Shown here: positions 1-8,250 of the stretch, piece after piece | Numbering within the stretch: position 1 is the stretch's first letter | Layout: the number at the start of each line of letters is the position of its first letter | Source: Candidatus Mycalebacterium zealandia | Lineage (GTDB): Bacteria > Desulfobacterota_D > UBA1144 > Nemesobacterales > Mycalebacteriaceae | Assembly: GCA_014075295.1 (NCBI GenBank) | Contig: CP046180.1 | Coordinates: 1 to 64,000 of the forward strand | Direction of reading: 5' to 3' | DNA length: 64,000 nt | Program-made: the position numbers and the translations under genes | Notes under the pieces: generated by a model | Seen by the model: the letters and a program-made list of their open reading frames with translations, nothing else | What the model was told of the DNA's origin: nothing | Databases searched by the model: none

Positions 1-2220
1 CCGGTCGCTTGCGCACCCTGACCGAGAACCGTTGACCTTTCACCTGTCGCACGCGCATCCTGACCAACAGCCGTTGACTCTGTTTTGGTCGCAGACGCAT
101 TATGACCAAGCGCCGTTGCGTTAATCGCGGACGCAAGAGAAAAAGCGCCAATCGCTACTGTGTTATCACCCTCGGCTTCGGCGTAATAACCCAGAGCCGT
201 TGAGTAGTTTCCTGTCGCGGACGTGTTCACACCCGAAGAGTGCGAGCCGTTGCCCGTTGATTTCGCGTCAATACCCGCCACGAATGAACCGACGCCCTCG
301 GCGCGTATGTTTCTACCAATCGCCACACTTCTCACGGCAACCGCTTCGGCGTTTCTACCTATCGCTATTGAGGCTTCCGCTGTCGCTTGCGCGTTAACAC
401 CAATCGCTATGGAGTCCCTTCCCGTAGCATTTGCTCTCTGACCAACCGCCAAACTGTCCAAGCCGGTTGCTCTGGAGTCCTGACCCAGAGCCGTTGCATT
501 AGCCCCGGTCGCTTGCGCACCCTGACCGAGAACCGTTGACCTTTCACCTGTCGCACGCGCATCCTGACCAACAGCCGTTGACTCTGTTTTGGTCGCAGAC
601 GCATTATGACCAAGCGCCGTTGCGTTAATCGCGGACGCAAGAGAAAAAGCGCCAATCGCTACTGTGTTATCACCCTCGGCTTCGGCGTAATAACCCAGAG
701 CCGTTGAGTAGTTTCCTGTCGCGGACGTGTTCACACCCGAAGAGTGCGAGCCGTTGCCCGTTGATTTCGCGTCAATACCCGCCACGAATGAACCGACGCC
801 CTCGGCGCGTATGTTTCTACCAATCGCCACACTTCTCACGGCAACCGCTTCGGCGTTTCTACCTATCGCTATTGAGGCTTCCGCTGTCGCTTGCGCGTTA
901 ACACCAATCGCTATGGAGTCCCTTCCCGTAGCATTTGCTCTCTGACCAACCGCCAAACTGTCCAAGCCGGTTGCTCTGGAGTCCTGACCCAGAGCCGTTG
1001 CATTAGCCCCGGTCGCTTGCGCACCCTGACCGAGAACCGTTGACCTTTCACCTGTCGCACGCGCATCCTGACCAACAGCCGTTGACTCTAGTCCGGTCGC
1101 ATTCGCACCCTGACCGAGAACCGTTGACCTTTCACCTGTCGCACGCGCATCCTGACCAACCACCGTTGACTCTGTTCCGGTCGCATTCGCACCCTGACCG
1201 AGAACCGTTGACCTTTCACCTGTCGCACGCGCATCCTGACCAACCACCGTTGACTCTGTTCCGGTCGCTTGCGCACCCTGACCGAGAACCGTTGACCTTT
1301 CACCTGTCGCACGCGCATCCTGACCAACAGCCGTTGACTCTGTTTTGGTCGCAGACGCATTATGACCAAGCGCCGTTGCGTTAATCGCGGACGCAAGAGA
1401 AAAAGCGCCAATCGCTACTGTGTTATCACCCTCGGCTTCGGCGTAATAACCCAGAGCCGTTGAGTAGTTTCCTGTCGCGGACGTGTTCACACCCGAAGAG
1501 TGCGAGCCGTTGCCCGTTGATTTCGCGTCAATACCCGCCACGAATGAACCGACGCCCTCGGCGCGTATGTTTCTACCAATCGCCACACTTCTCACGGCAA
1601 CCGCTTCGGCGTTTCTACCTATCGCTATTGAGGCTTCCGCTGTCGCTTGCGCGTTAACACCAATCGCTATGGAGTCCCTTCCCGTAGCATTTGCTCTCTG
1701 ACCAACCGCCAAACTGTCCAAGCCGGTTGCTCTGGAGTCCTGACCCAGAGCCGTTGCATTAGCCCCGGTCGCTTGCGCACCCTGACCGAGAACCGTTGAC
1801 CTTTCACCTGTCGCACGCGCATCCTGACCAACAGCCGTTGACTCTAGTCCGGTCGCTTGCGCACCCTGACCGAGAACCGTTGACCTTTCACCTGTCGCAC
1901 GCGCATCCTGACCAACAGCCGTTGACTCTAGTCCGGTCGCATTCGCACCCTGACCGAGAACCGTTGACCTTTCACCTGTCGCACGCGCATCCTGACCAAC
2001 CACCGTTGACTCTGTTCCGGTCGCATTCGCACCCTGACCGAGAACCGTTGACCTTTCACCTGTCGCACGCGCATCCTGACCAACCACCGTTGACTCTGTT
2101 CCGGTCGCATTCGCACCCTGACCGAGAACCGTTGACCTTTCACCTGTCGCACGCGCATCCTGACCAACAGCCGTTGACTCTGTTTTGGTCGCAGACGCAT
2201 TATGACCAAGCGCCGTTGCG
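1..2220. repeat. Nested tandem repeat array inside the adhesin gene
   Basis: Positions 1-504 and 505-1008 are identical 504-bp copies. A third copy starts at 1009 but is 756 bp long because three extra 84-bp units are inserted (1009-1764). A fourth, starting at 1765, carries further 84-bp units before the unique N-terminal coding sequence. All lengths are multiples of 42 bp, the codons for one YadA-head motif, so copy-number change keeps the reading frame. The 84-bp units differ only at a few positions (for example CAGCC versus CACC, and ATTCGC versus TTGCGC). Such identity implies recent duplication or gene conversion and could also be mis-assembled. Confidence 0.93.
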
Positions 2221-2336
2221 TTAGCTCCGGTTGCCGAAGCACCGTCCCCATCTTGGTGCGACCCCTGTTGCGCGCTTGCAACGCCCGCAAAAGCCATTAG
2301 TGAAAAAAATGATACAAATGCAAGGATTCTAATCAC
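1..2336 (-). CDS. YadA-like trimeric autotransporter adhesin (partial, C-terminus beyond left edge)
   Basis: This is the N-terminal 778 codons of a surface adhesin; the gene continues past the left edge, so the stalk and beta-barrel anchor are not seen. It starts at GTG 2336. Residues 1-22 form a signal peptide with a hydrophobic core, ending A-S-A before Q. The rest is a ladder of 14-residue YadA-head motifs of the type A-T-G-x-x-S-T-A-V-G-Q-D-A-R, which in the family build a left-handed beta-roll trimer on the cell surface. No stop occurs in this frame. The motifs are organised in exact 504-bp (168-residue) blocks and 84-bp (28-residue) sub-repeats. The GAGGGAG lying 15 nt upstream of GTG is a rather distant ribosome site, and the frame is also open upstream. 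The gene has its own promoter at 2432-2460. The adhesin family is confident; ligand and full length cannot be seen. Confidence 0.88.
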   Translation of the reverse strand, partial: MIRILAFVSFFSLMAFAGVASAQQGSHQDGDGASATGANATALGHNASATKTESTAVGQDARATGERSTVLGQGANATGTESTVVGQDARATGERSTVLGQGANATGTESTVVGQDARATGERSTVLGQGANATGLESTAVGQDARATGERSTVLGQGAQATGLESTAVGQDARATGERSTVLGQGAQATGANATALGQDSRATGLDSLAVGQRANATGRDSIAIGVNAQATAEASIAIGRNAEAVAVRSVAIGRNIRAEGVGSFVAGIDAKSTGNGSHSSGVNTSATGNYSTALGYYAEAEGDNTVAIGAFSLASAINATALGHNASATKTESTAVGQDARATGERSTVLGQGAQATGTESTVVGQDARATGERSTVLGQGANATGTESTVVGQDARATGERSTVLGQGANATGLESTAVGQDARATGERSTVLGQGAQATGANATALGQDSRATGLDSLAVGQRANATGRDSIAIGVNAQATAEASIAIGRNAEAVAVRSVAIGRNIRAEGVGSFVAGIDAKSTGNGSHSSGVNTSATGNYSTALGYYAEAEGDNTVAIGAFSLASAINATALGHNASATKTESTAVGQDARATGERSTVLGQGAQATGANATALGQDSRATGLDSLAVGQRANATGRDSIAIGVNAQATAEASIAIGRNAEAVAVRSVAIGRNIRAEGVGSFVAGIDAKSTGNGSHSSGVNTSATGNYSTALGYYAEAEGDNTVAIGAFSLASAINATALGHNASATKTESTAVGQDARATGERSTVLGQGAQAT

Positions 2337-2431
2337 AACTAACTGTGTTAACTCCCTCAAAAACCCGCTATGCAACAATATGAGCGCAAAGCAAGTTTAG
2401 AATCTAAAAACCTTTCTTCTGACCAAGGTTC

Positions 2432-2460
2432 ATAATACAAAACCGGACGAAACTTGTCAA
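2432..2460 (-). promoter_or_regulatory. Sigma70 promoter of the adhesin gene
   Basis: On the minus strand TTGACA (2460-2455) is followed by a 17-bp spacer and TATTAT (2437-2432), a near-consensus -35/-10 pair about 95 bp upstream of the GTG start at 2336. This leaves an untranslated leader of roughly 90 nt. Confidence 0.75.
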
Positions 2461-2503
2461 ACTAAAAACTTTCAGTCGTTGAAAACAAAATTTGTTTCCA
2501 TCA

Positions 2504-2512
2504 CCCCCCCCC
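2504..2512 (-). repeat. Homopolymeric G9 tract upstream of the adhesin promoter
   Basis: Nine consecutive C on the plus strand (G9 on the adhesin strand) lie 43 bp upstream of the adhesin -35 box, followed by a T7 run at 2514-2520. The 2337-2629 intergenic region between the divergent adhesin and acyl-CoA synthetase genes otherwise holds the adhesin promoter and a TTGACA at 2561-2566 on the plus strand that lacks a convincing -10. Homopolymers near adhesin promoters are a known phase-variation device; function here is inferred. Confidence 0.6.
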
Positions 2513-2629
2513 ATTTTTTTCGGAAACGGAAACAAAACAGGCGTGTTCCGGAGCCGGGGGTTGACATACGCCCGCCTTTTTTTCAAACTTCATTCTCCGC
2601 CGCAAGCGGAACGGAGGAAACAACAGACA

Positions 2630-4333
2630 ATGCCGCCCGTAAAAAAACGCACGAAGATACGCAATTTGAACCACACAGTCACCATGAAACGCAAGCGCAA
2701 GTTTGATGTTGAATGGTATCTCAAAGAGGACAGAAGAAACTGGGTTCTGCCCGAAGTGCTGAAAAAGCAGGCGAAAAAACTCGGAGACAAACCGTTTTTG
2801 CAGTTCGGCTCGCGAGCACCTTTGAGTTTCCGCGACACAAACAGGGCGGCGAACAAGGTTGCGAACGCGCTTATAAAAGCGGGCGTGAAAAAGGGCGAAA
2901 AGGTTGCCGTGCTGATGCCCAATTCGGACGACTATGTGATTGTCTGGTTCGGAATCCTCAAAGCCGGAGCCGTGATGGTTCCCATAAACACGGCGTATAA
3001 GGGCGATTTTCTGGAATACATAATTAACTCTTCGGACTCAAAACTGTTTTTCATCGCCGAGGAATATCTTGACAGAATGCCGCCCATTGCCCGGCGGATA
3101 ACTTCAAAACGGGAGAACGGGCTTGAAAGGGTTGTTGTGTGGACGCGTTCGGGCTCGGCGAAGTTTGACCGGCACGGGTTCAAGTTCTCAAAGATGAAGT
3201 CATACGCGGATTTTCTGCGCGGCGCGGGCGCGGGCGAGCCGAAGGTTGAAGTTCTGTTCACGGACTACGCGCGGCTGATGTTCACCTCCGGAACGACCGG
3301 ACGCTCAAAAGGGGTTATGCGCCCCTGCGCGGCGGATTACAGCAGCGCGAGAAACTGCGCCGAAATTATGGATGTGGAACCGAAAGACGTTTACTTCACC
3401 TGCCTGCCGCTTTTTCACTCAAACGCGATGGTTATGAGCGTTTATCCGGCTCTTATCAAAGGCGCGAAAGCCGTTGTTGAGGAAAAATACAGCGCGAGCC
3501 GCTTCTGGCGATGGATGAACGAATACAAGGTTACGAGGTTCAACACGGTGGGAACGGTTTCATATTTTATGTGGAACACGCCGCCCGTGCCGGAGGAGAA
3601 AACGCACAAAGTCGGGCTTGTGCTCGGCTCGCCCGCGCCTCACGACATAATTGAGAAGTTTATGAAGCGGTTCAGCATAAAATTTATGGAGGGCTACGGA
3701 CTGACCGAAACCGGACAATGCACCTGGATGCGTCCGGGCGAACCGTTCAGGGTCGGGTCTTGCGGAAAAGAGGCGCCCGGCTATGAAATCAAAATCGCCG
3801 ACCCGGAATCGGACGAGGAGCTCGCGCGCGGCGAAGTGGGGCAGATTGTGGTGCGCCCGCGCGTGCCGAACATAATGCTTCATTACTACAACAAAATGCC
3901 CGAAAAAACGGTTGAAGACTTCCGCAATCTGTGGTTTCACACCGGAGACGCGGGATGGATGGACAAAGACGGCTACATATATTTCATGGACAGGGTGAAG
4001 GACTACATCCGCAGAAGAGGCGAAAACATCAGTTCGTTTGAGGTGGAGAACGTTGTGTCGTCTCATCCGGCGGTGAAGGAGTGCGCGGCGGTGGGAATAA
4101 AATCGGCGGCGGGCAAACACGCCGAGGACGAGGTTATGATTGTGATTGTTCCCGAAAAAGGCGCAAGACCCGACCCCGCGAAAATAGTGAAGTTTCTTGA
4201 ACCGAAGATGCCCGCGTTTATGATTCCGGGTTTTATCCGGTTTGTGAAATCACTGCCGAAAACCGGCACGGAAAGGGTTCAGAAGAACAAACTGCGGGAA
4301 CAGGGAGTTACAAAAGACACTTGGAAAAGATGA
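2630..4333 (+). CDS. Acyl-CoA synthetase (AMP-forming, CaiC/FadD-like)
   Basis: This 567-residue ANL-superfamily enzyme activates a carboxylic acid with ATP to an acyl-adenylate and then a CoA thioester. The frame is open further upstream. ATG 2630 is chosen because GGAGG lies 12 nt before it and the upstream residues look non-coding; ATG 2684 is an alternative without a ribosome site. The P-loop FTSGTTGRSKG lies near residue 218, the adenine-binding YGLTET near 354, TGD near 436, and the hinge/C-terminal segment DRVKDYIRRRGENIS near 452, so all core motifs are present. Length is normal. The short basic N-terminus is unusual. The next gene encodes a MaoC-type hydratase, suggesting a shared acyl-CoA pathway. 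The acid substrate cannot be told; a carnitine- or short-chain-type ligase is plausible. Confidence 0.85.
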   Translation: MPPVKKRTKIRNLNHTVTMKRKRKFDVEWYLKEDRRNWVLPEVLKKQAKKLGDKPFLQFGSRAPLSFRDTNRAANKVANALIKAGVKKGEKVAVLMPNSDDYVIVWFGILKAGAVMVPINTAYKGDFLEYIINSSDSKLFFIAEEYLDRMPPIARRITSKRENGLERVVVWTRSGSAKFDRHGFKFSKMKSYADFLRGAGAGEPKVEVLFTDYARLMFTSGTTGRSKGVMRPCAADYSSARNCAEIMDVEPKDVYFTCLPLFHSNAMVMSVYPALIKGAKAVVEEKYSASRFWRWMNEYKVTRFNTVGTVSYFMWNTPPVPEEKTHKVGLVLGSPAPHDIIEKFMKRFSIKFMEGYGLTETGQCTWMRPGEPFRVGSCGKEAPGYEIKIADPESDEELARGEVGQIVVRPRVPNIMLHYYNKMPEKTVEDFRNLWFHTGDAGWMDKDGYIYFMDRVKDYIRRRGENISSFEVENVVSSHPAVKECAAVGIKSAAGKHAEDEVMIVIVPEKGARPDPAKIVKFLEPKMPAFMIPGFIRFVKSLPKTGTERVQKNKLREQGVTKDTWKR

Positions 4334-4448
4334 AGTCAGGGTTGCCGCAAAATGGAAACTCCGCGCTTGTTACGGGTTTTGAAAAATGCGGATATAGTCT
4401 CTTCGTTTCGGAAAGCGCAATTACGGTTTTATTCTCTAAGGTTTTACA

Positions 4449-5594
4449 ATGACAAAAATTCCTCCGTCTGAAAGATATATCGGCGATTTTCACGAAGGCG
4501 AGATTTACCATCACGGCGCGGTGCTGATAACGCCGGTGAGAAACCGCCAGTATGTTAAAAAATTCGGCGGCGAAACGCCGGCCGCGAACACGGGCGTTTC
4601 CGCCCCGCTTGGCTACGCGGACCCGGACGCGAGCCGCAAGGAAAAGGAATTCGGCATAAAAAACCCCGCGCTTGTGAGCAGAGGTTTTTTGTTTAACACC
4701 GGATTCGGACTCAGCGTTCACGATGTTTCGTTCAACGCCATAGCGAACCTTTCATACTCAAATCTTGTGTTCGGCGAGCCGGTTTTTGAGGGCGATACGG
4801 TTTCGGCGCGGTCAACGGTTCTGGGAGTTGAATTCAGGAAAGACGGCGCGACAAACGGCTCGGTTCAGGTGGAAACGGTTGTTTCAAATCAGCGCGGCGC
4901 GGCGGTTTTGAGTTACACGCGGCAGGTTCTTGTGCGCGCGGAAAAAGGCGCGACATACGACAAATCAAGCACCGTAAAACCTCAGCCCGAAAAAATTGAC
5001 ATCGCAAAAGCGGTTTTGCCGCCCGTGTTCAACGCGGATTCCGCGTCCGGCGACATCGGCAAAACTTTTGAAGAATTGAACGAAGGAGACGAACTCGCGG
5101 GCGCGTTTGAGCGGGGAATCGCGCTCGCGGATTTCAGTTGGCTTCAAATCGCCACGCTTAATGACGCGGCGGTTCATCACACGCCGTCATCGGTTTTTAT
5201 CGGCTACGGCGGCGCGGTGAAGGCGCGGTGCGAAGGCGCGGTGAGCGAACATTTTCCGTTCGCGGTTCAGTTGGGAATGAATTCGGGAGCGCACAACGCG
5301 CCGACATATCCGTCTGACATTGTGCGGGAGATTTACTCGGGAGGCGCGGACGGAGAGCATGAAAGCATAAGGGCGCGAGCGGAAGTGGCGGAGAAATCCG
5401 ACATTGCCGGCAGAGACGATATCGGCGCGGTTACAATCCGCCTGATTGGAGAAAAGACCGTTACGGACGGCGGAATGAAAGCGCTTGAAGCCGCGAAATT
5501 CGGCGGAATGGACGCCATTTTTGAAGACGGCGGAAAACAGCGGCTGAGGGTTCTGACGCTTGAGTTGGTTCTTGCGGTGCCAAAACAGAAATGA
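4449..5594 (+). CDS. MaoC-type double-hotdog acyl-CoA (de)hydratase
   Basis: This 381-residue protein resembles the two-hotdog MaoC/mesaconyl-CoA hydratase-like family, which add water to or remove it from acyl-CoA double bonds. The first half carries a segment beginning SVHDVSFNAIANLSYSNLVF and then a G-E-x-V-F-E-G-D-T strand typical of MaoC folds (residues about 95-125). The second half has LNDAAVHHTP near residue 240, resembling the D/H catalytic helix region. TAAGG lies 7 nt before ATG 4449. It sits 115 bp after the acyl-CoA synthetase and overlaps the following ThyX-like gene by 4 bp (ATGA). The family is fairly sure; the exact reaction (mesaconyl-CoA or beta-methylmalyl-CoA) is a guess from similarity of layout. 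Confidence 0.72.
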   Translation: MTKIPPSERYIGDFHEGEIYHHGAVLITPVRNRQYVKKFGGETPAANTGVSAPLGYADPDASRKEKEFGIKNPALVSRGFLFNTGFGLSVHDVSFNAIANLSYSNLVFGEPVFEGDTVSARSTVLGVEFRKDGATNGSVQVETVVSNQRGAAVLSYTRQVLVRAEKGATYDKSSTVKPQPEKIDIAKAVLPPVFNADSASGDIGKTFEELNEGDELAGAFERGIALADFSWLQIATLNDAAVHHTPSSVFIGYGGAVKARCEGAVSEHFPFAVQLGMNSGAHNAPTYPSDIVREIYSGGADGEHESIRARAEVAEKSDIAGRDDIGAVTIRLIGEKTVTDGGMKALEAAKFGGMDAIFEDGGKQRLRVLTLELVLAVPKQK

Positions 5595-7036
5595 GCAAGA
5601 CAAAAAAGTCCGCTCCGGCGGAGTATATTTCAAACCCCGAAGGCGACATCTACGCCGTTTCGGGCTTGCCCGAAGAGGTTATCGCGGTGATCTTCGCCTA
5701 TGTGAGCCGCAGTCCCAAAAGTTTCAAGGACAACATCGCGACCGTTCTGAAAGAGGAAGGGCGCGGAAAACAGCGTGCGGAAAAATTTCACGAAAAATGG
5801 GTTTTGAATTACGGGCACGCCTCGGTTGCCGAACACGCTTCGGTTCATCTTGGCATTGAAAAAGTTTCGCGCCTTTTCTCATCGCTTCTTGAACTGTGCG
5901 GAGAACACCTTTCTTTCACCGAATACTCGCAAAGATACCAGAAGCCGCGCCGTGGCGATTTTGTTGTGCCGCCGGAAATCGCGAAGAAAAAAACGCTCGC
6001 CCGCGAGTTTTTGAGCGTTTGCGAACAACAGTATGACATCTACGAAAAACTGAACGCGAAAATCCTCTCTTATCTGATAAAAACAAATCCGGAAACAAGT
6101 GAAACCGTCCTTGAAAAAATCGCGTTTGAGGACGCGCGTTACGCGCTGAACCTTTCGGCGATGACCAACCTCGGAATGACGGCTAACGCACGCGCGGTTG
6201 AGGAATGTTTGATGAAACTGCTGTCGTCCGAATACGCCGAAGCACAAATGAGAGCGGAGGAGATTAAACGCGAGGTGCGTTTCGGCGTGCCAACTCTTGT
6301 GAAATACGCGTCTCCGAATCCGCGCCTGAAAAAAACACGCGAAAAACTGGAGCGTTTCTGCTCCGCGATGGCGCCGAAAAAACACAGAAAAACAAAAGAC
6401 GCGCCGTTTGTCCGCCTTGTTGACTGGACGGGCAAGGGAGCGCGCGACCCGCAGGCGCAAGCGCTTGCCGCTATTTCGGCGGGGCTGGCGTATGGAAGCG
6501 GACTGCCGCAAAGTTCGGGAATTAACCGCCTGACTTTGAAACAGTCCGGCGCGCTTTTCAAAGCGGCGATTTCCGAACTCGGCAAGCACGACAACCCGCA
6601 CGACGCCCTCAAACTTGTAAATTATTCCGCCGAGTTTGTCATCAGCGAGGCGTGCTGGCATCAACTTTTGCGCCACAGAAAAGCGCAATGGTTCGCCGCC
6701 GAGCCGTCAGTGGGGTTCGGTCTCACAATTCCGCCGAATGTGAAAAAAGCGCGCGCCGGGGAGCTTTTGATTGAAGCGGCGGCTTTGAGCGAAGACCTTT
6801 ATGCAAAACTTACGGACGCGGGCAAGCCGCAAGCCGCCGCCTACGCGGTTACAAACGCGCACAACAGAAAAGTTTTAGGGGTTTTCTCTCTGTGGGAATT
6901 ATACCATTTGATAAATCTGCGAATGTCCGAAGGGGCTCAGTGGGATATAAAGAAAATGACAAAACTCCTTGCCGATGAGGTTGGAAAGGTTCATCCGCTT
7001 CTGGTTAAACCGGCGTTAAAACGAATTCGGAAATAA
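5591..7036 (+). CDS. thyX: Tandem two-domain ThyX-like protein (flavin-dependent thymidylate synthase family)
   Basis: The 481-residue product looks like two ThyX domains in series; ThyX methylates dUMP to dTMP with FAD and methylene-tetrahydrofolate. The N-half has YGHASVAEHASVHLGIEKVS (from about residue 76) and then FTEYSQRY (about 112), matching the S-x-E-x-S-x-RY part of the signature, but the RHR triad position reads CGE. The C-half has ACWHQLLRHRKAQWF with an intact RHR near residue 359 and a closing RMSEGAQWDIKKM helix, but the serine of RHR-x7-S is replaced by E. Each half therefore keeps only part of the active site. It overlaps the upstream MaoC gene by 4 bp. Family assignment is good; activity as a thymidylate synthase is uncertain. 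Confidence 0.75.
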   Translation: MSKTKKSAPAEYISNPEGDIYAVSGLPEEVIAVIFAYVSRSPKSFKDNIATVLKEEGRGKQRAEKFHEKWVLNYGHASVAEHASVHLGIEKVSRLFSSLLELCGEHLSFTEYSQRYQKPRRGDFVVPPEIAKKKTLAREFLSVCEQQYDIYEKLNAKILSYLIKTNPETSETVLEKIAFEDARYALNLSAMTNLGMTANARAVEECLMKLLSSEYAEAQMRAEEIKREVRFGVPTLVKYASPNPRLKKTREKLERFCSAMAPKKHRKTKDAPFVRLVDWTGKGARDPQAQALAAISAGLAYGSGLPQSSGINRLTLKQSGALFKAAISELGKHDNPHDALKLVNYSAEFVISEACWHQLLRHRKAQWFAAEPSVGFGLTIPPNVKKARAGELLIEAAALSEDLYAKLTDAGKPQAAAYAVTNAHNRKVLGVFSLWELYHLINLRMSEGAQWDIKKMTKLLADEVGKVHPLLVKPALKRIRK

Positions 7037-7058
7037 GTGTCGTAAAGCGGGGGCGAGT

Positions 7059-7823
7059 TCAAACACTGCTTACCCGTTTAACTTCTTCAACCAGCGCAGG
7101 CAGAACAACGGCCGGACCTCCGTAGAGAACGGCGTCAACATAATCATCGGCGGAACCCTTTGCCGCGCTTATCACAACAGTTTTCGCTCCGCCGCCGCGA
7201 GCCTGAACGGGAAAAGACGCGACCGGCTCATTTTCCAGAGACGCGCCCGCGCAAATAAGAAAGTCGCAATTTTGAATCTTTATCCACGCCTCGCGCACTT
7301 CCCAATGCGGAAGCGGCTGCCCCGGAAACGAAAGCGGCGGTTTGAGAATGCCGGTTCGGCAAACGGCGCATGAAGGGATTTTCCGCCCGTAGCGCGACAT
7401 CTCGGTGAGCGTCTCCATCATTCTGTAATCCTTTCCGCAGTTGAGGCATTGCGCCCAATGGATTGAGGAATAAATCTGAAGCACGTTTTCGCAACCCGCC
7501 TTAATCAGCAAAGCATCAACCGCTTGAGTGATAACGCAGTCCAGCTCTCCCAGAATTGACAGTTCGTAAATCGCCTTGTGCGCGGCGGTGGGTTCGGCGG
7601 CGGATATTTTCGGATAAATTTCGGCGATTTTCTCCCAATACTTCTCCTTTACGGAGTCATCTTCCCTGAAACTGTTGATGTCGGGATTGAAATGAAGTTC
7701 GCCCGCATCCGGAATACCCGCCTCAAAGGTGAGTTCGGGTCCCGTGAGAATTACCGCCCGCTTCGCCTCGGAGAACCAGTGGGCAACAGCTTCAAGAGCG
7801 GTTATTTCCACTTCACGGCTCAT
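7059..7823 (-). CDS. Sir2-family (sirtuin-like) protein with substituted catalytic residues
   Basis: This 254-residue protein follows the sirtuin plan (NAD-dependent protein deacylases). TGPELTFEAGIPDAG (27-41) stands where GAGiS-x-x-GIPdFR is expected, TQAVDAL (99-105) where TQNiD is expected, then zinc cysteines CLNC (126-129) and CAVC (152-155), and GASLENEPVASFP near 193 in place of GTSL-x-V-x-P. Counting back from the first zinc cysteine, the catalytic histidine of the HG motif is Tyr118, with Ser119 in place of Gly. Zinc binding and the fold are probably kept but classical deacylase chemistry is doubtful; an NAD- or ADP-ribose-binding role is possible. It is convergent with the ThyX-like gene and divergent from the DUF971 gene. 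Confidence 0.7.
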   Translation of the reverse strand: MSREVEITALEAVAHWFSEAKRAVILTGPELTFEAGIPDAGELHFNPDINSFREDDSVKEKYWEKIAEIYPKISAAEPTAAHKAIYELSILGELDCVITQAVDALLIKAGCENVLQIYSSIHWAQCLNCGKDYRMMETLTEMSRYGRKIPSCAVCRTGILKPPLSFPGQPLPHWEVREAWIKIQNCDFLICAGASLENEPVASFPVQARGGGAKTVVISAAKGSADDYVDAVLYGGPAVVLPALVEEVKRVSSV

Positions 7824-7881
7824 GAAAGAAAATTGTAAGTTCGCGGTGCGCGCGTGTCAAACCGCGCGCGGTTGTTGTAGA

Positions 7882-8229
7882 ATGAAAAGCGCTATGAAGG
7901 CGGTACCCGAAGAAATAAGCGAGTTCAGCGACTCCGCGCTTCAAATAGAGTGGAGCGACGGACACAACAGCGTTTACGCATACGAGGATTTGCGGCTTAT
8001 CTGCCCGTGCGCGACGTGCCGCCGCCTCAGAAGCACGAGCAGAACGGGAAAACTGCCGTTCAAAACGCGGATTGTGCCGGGTTCGGAAGACACGCAGTTA
8101 AAACCCGAAAAGATTGACAAGGTGGGTCTTTACGCGTTGCAGTTCAAATGGAATGACGGACACGATACGGGGATTTACACTTTTGAATTCCTGCGCCAGA
8201 ACTGCCCGTGCGAACGGTGCGAGAAGTAA
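7882..8229 (+). CDS. DUF971 (GBBH-like N-terminal domain) protein
   Basis: This small protein of about 115 residues has two copies of the pattern I/F-x-W-x-D-G-H, and cysteine pairs CPCATC (in the first half) and CPCERC (at the C-terminus). This is the layout of the DUF971 family, also found at the N-terminus of gamma-butyrobetaine hydroxylase, where the cysteines can bind zinc. The function of stand-alone members is not established, although they often accompany iron-sulfur genes. ATG 7882 is used; ATG 7894 is in frame and a TAGAAT box at 7878-7883 would place the transcript start almost on it. The gene ends in a shared terminator with xseA. Confidence 0.7.
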   Translation: MKSAMKAVPEEISEFSDSALQIEWSDGHNSVYAYEDLRLICPCATCRRLRSTSRTGKLPFKTRIVPGSEDTQLKPEKIDKVGLYALQFKWNDGHDTGIYTFEFLRQNCPCERCEK

Positions 8230-8250
8230 AAACCGGACGAGGTTTTTACT
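8225..8250. terminator. Bidirectional terminator between the DUF971 gene and xseA
   Basis: A perfect 10-bp inverted repeat AGTAAAAACC / GGTTTTTACT with a 6-nt loop lies between two convergent genes. Both arms are AT-rich at their outer ends, giving a U-run downstream in either direction. The left arm contains the TAA stop of the DUF971 gene and the right arm abuts the xseA stop. Confidence 0.75.

Noticed and set aside
200-2220. CRISPR-like array or satellite in the 84-bp repeats
   Set aside because: There are no short repeats separated by unique spacers; the units are coding and multiples of 42 bp.
200-2290. Open frames on both strands inside the adhesin repeats (for example proteins starting MSSFLSRT or MTFHLSHAHPDQ)
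   Set aside because: They recur with the DNA repeat and are out-of-frame shadows of the adhesin codons; they have no ribosome sites and odd composition.
2492-2629. N-terminal extension of the acyl-CoA synthetase from TTG 2492
   Set aside because: It would translate the poly-C run and promoter-like DNA, matches no family, and a GGAGG-preceded ATG exists at 2630.
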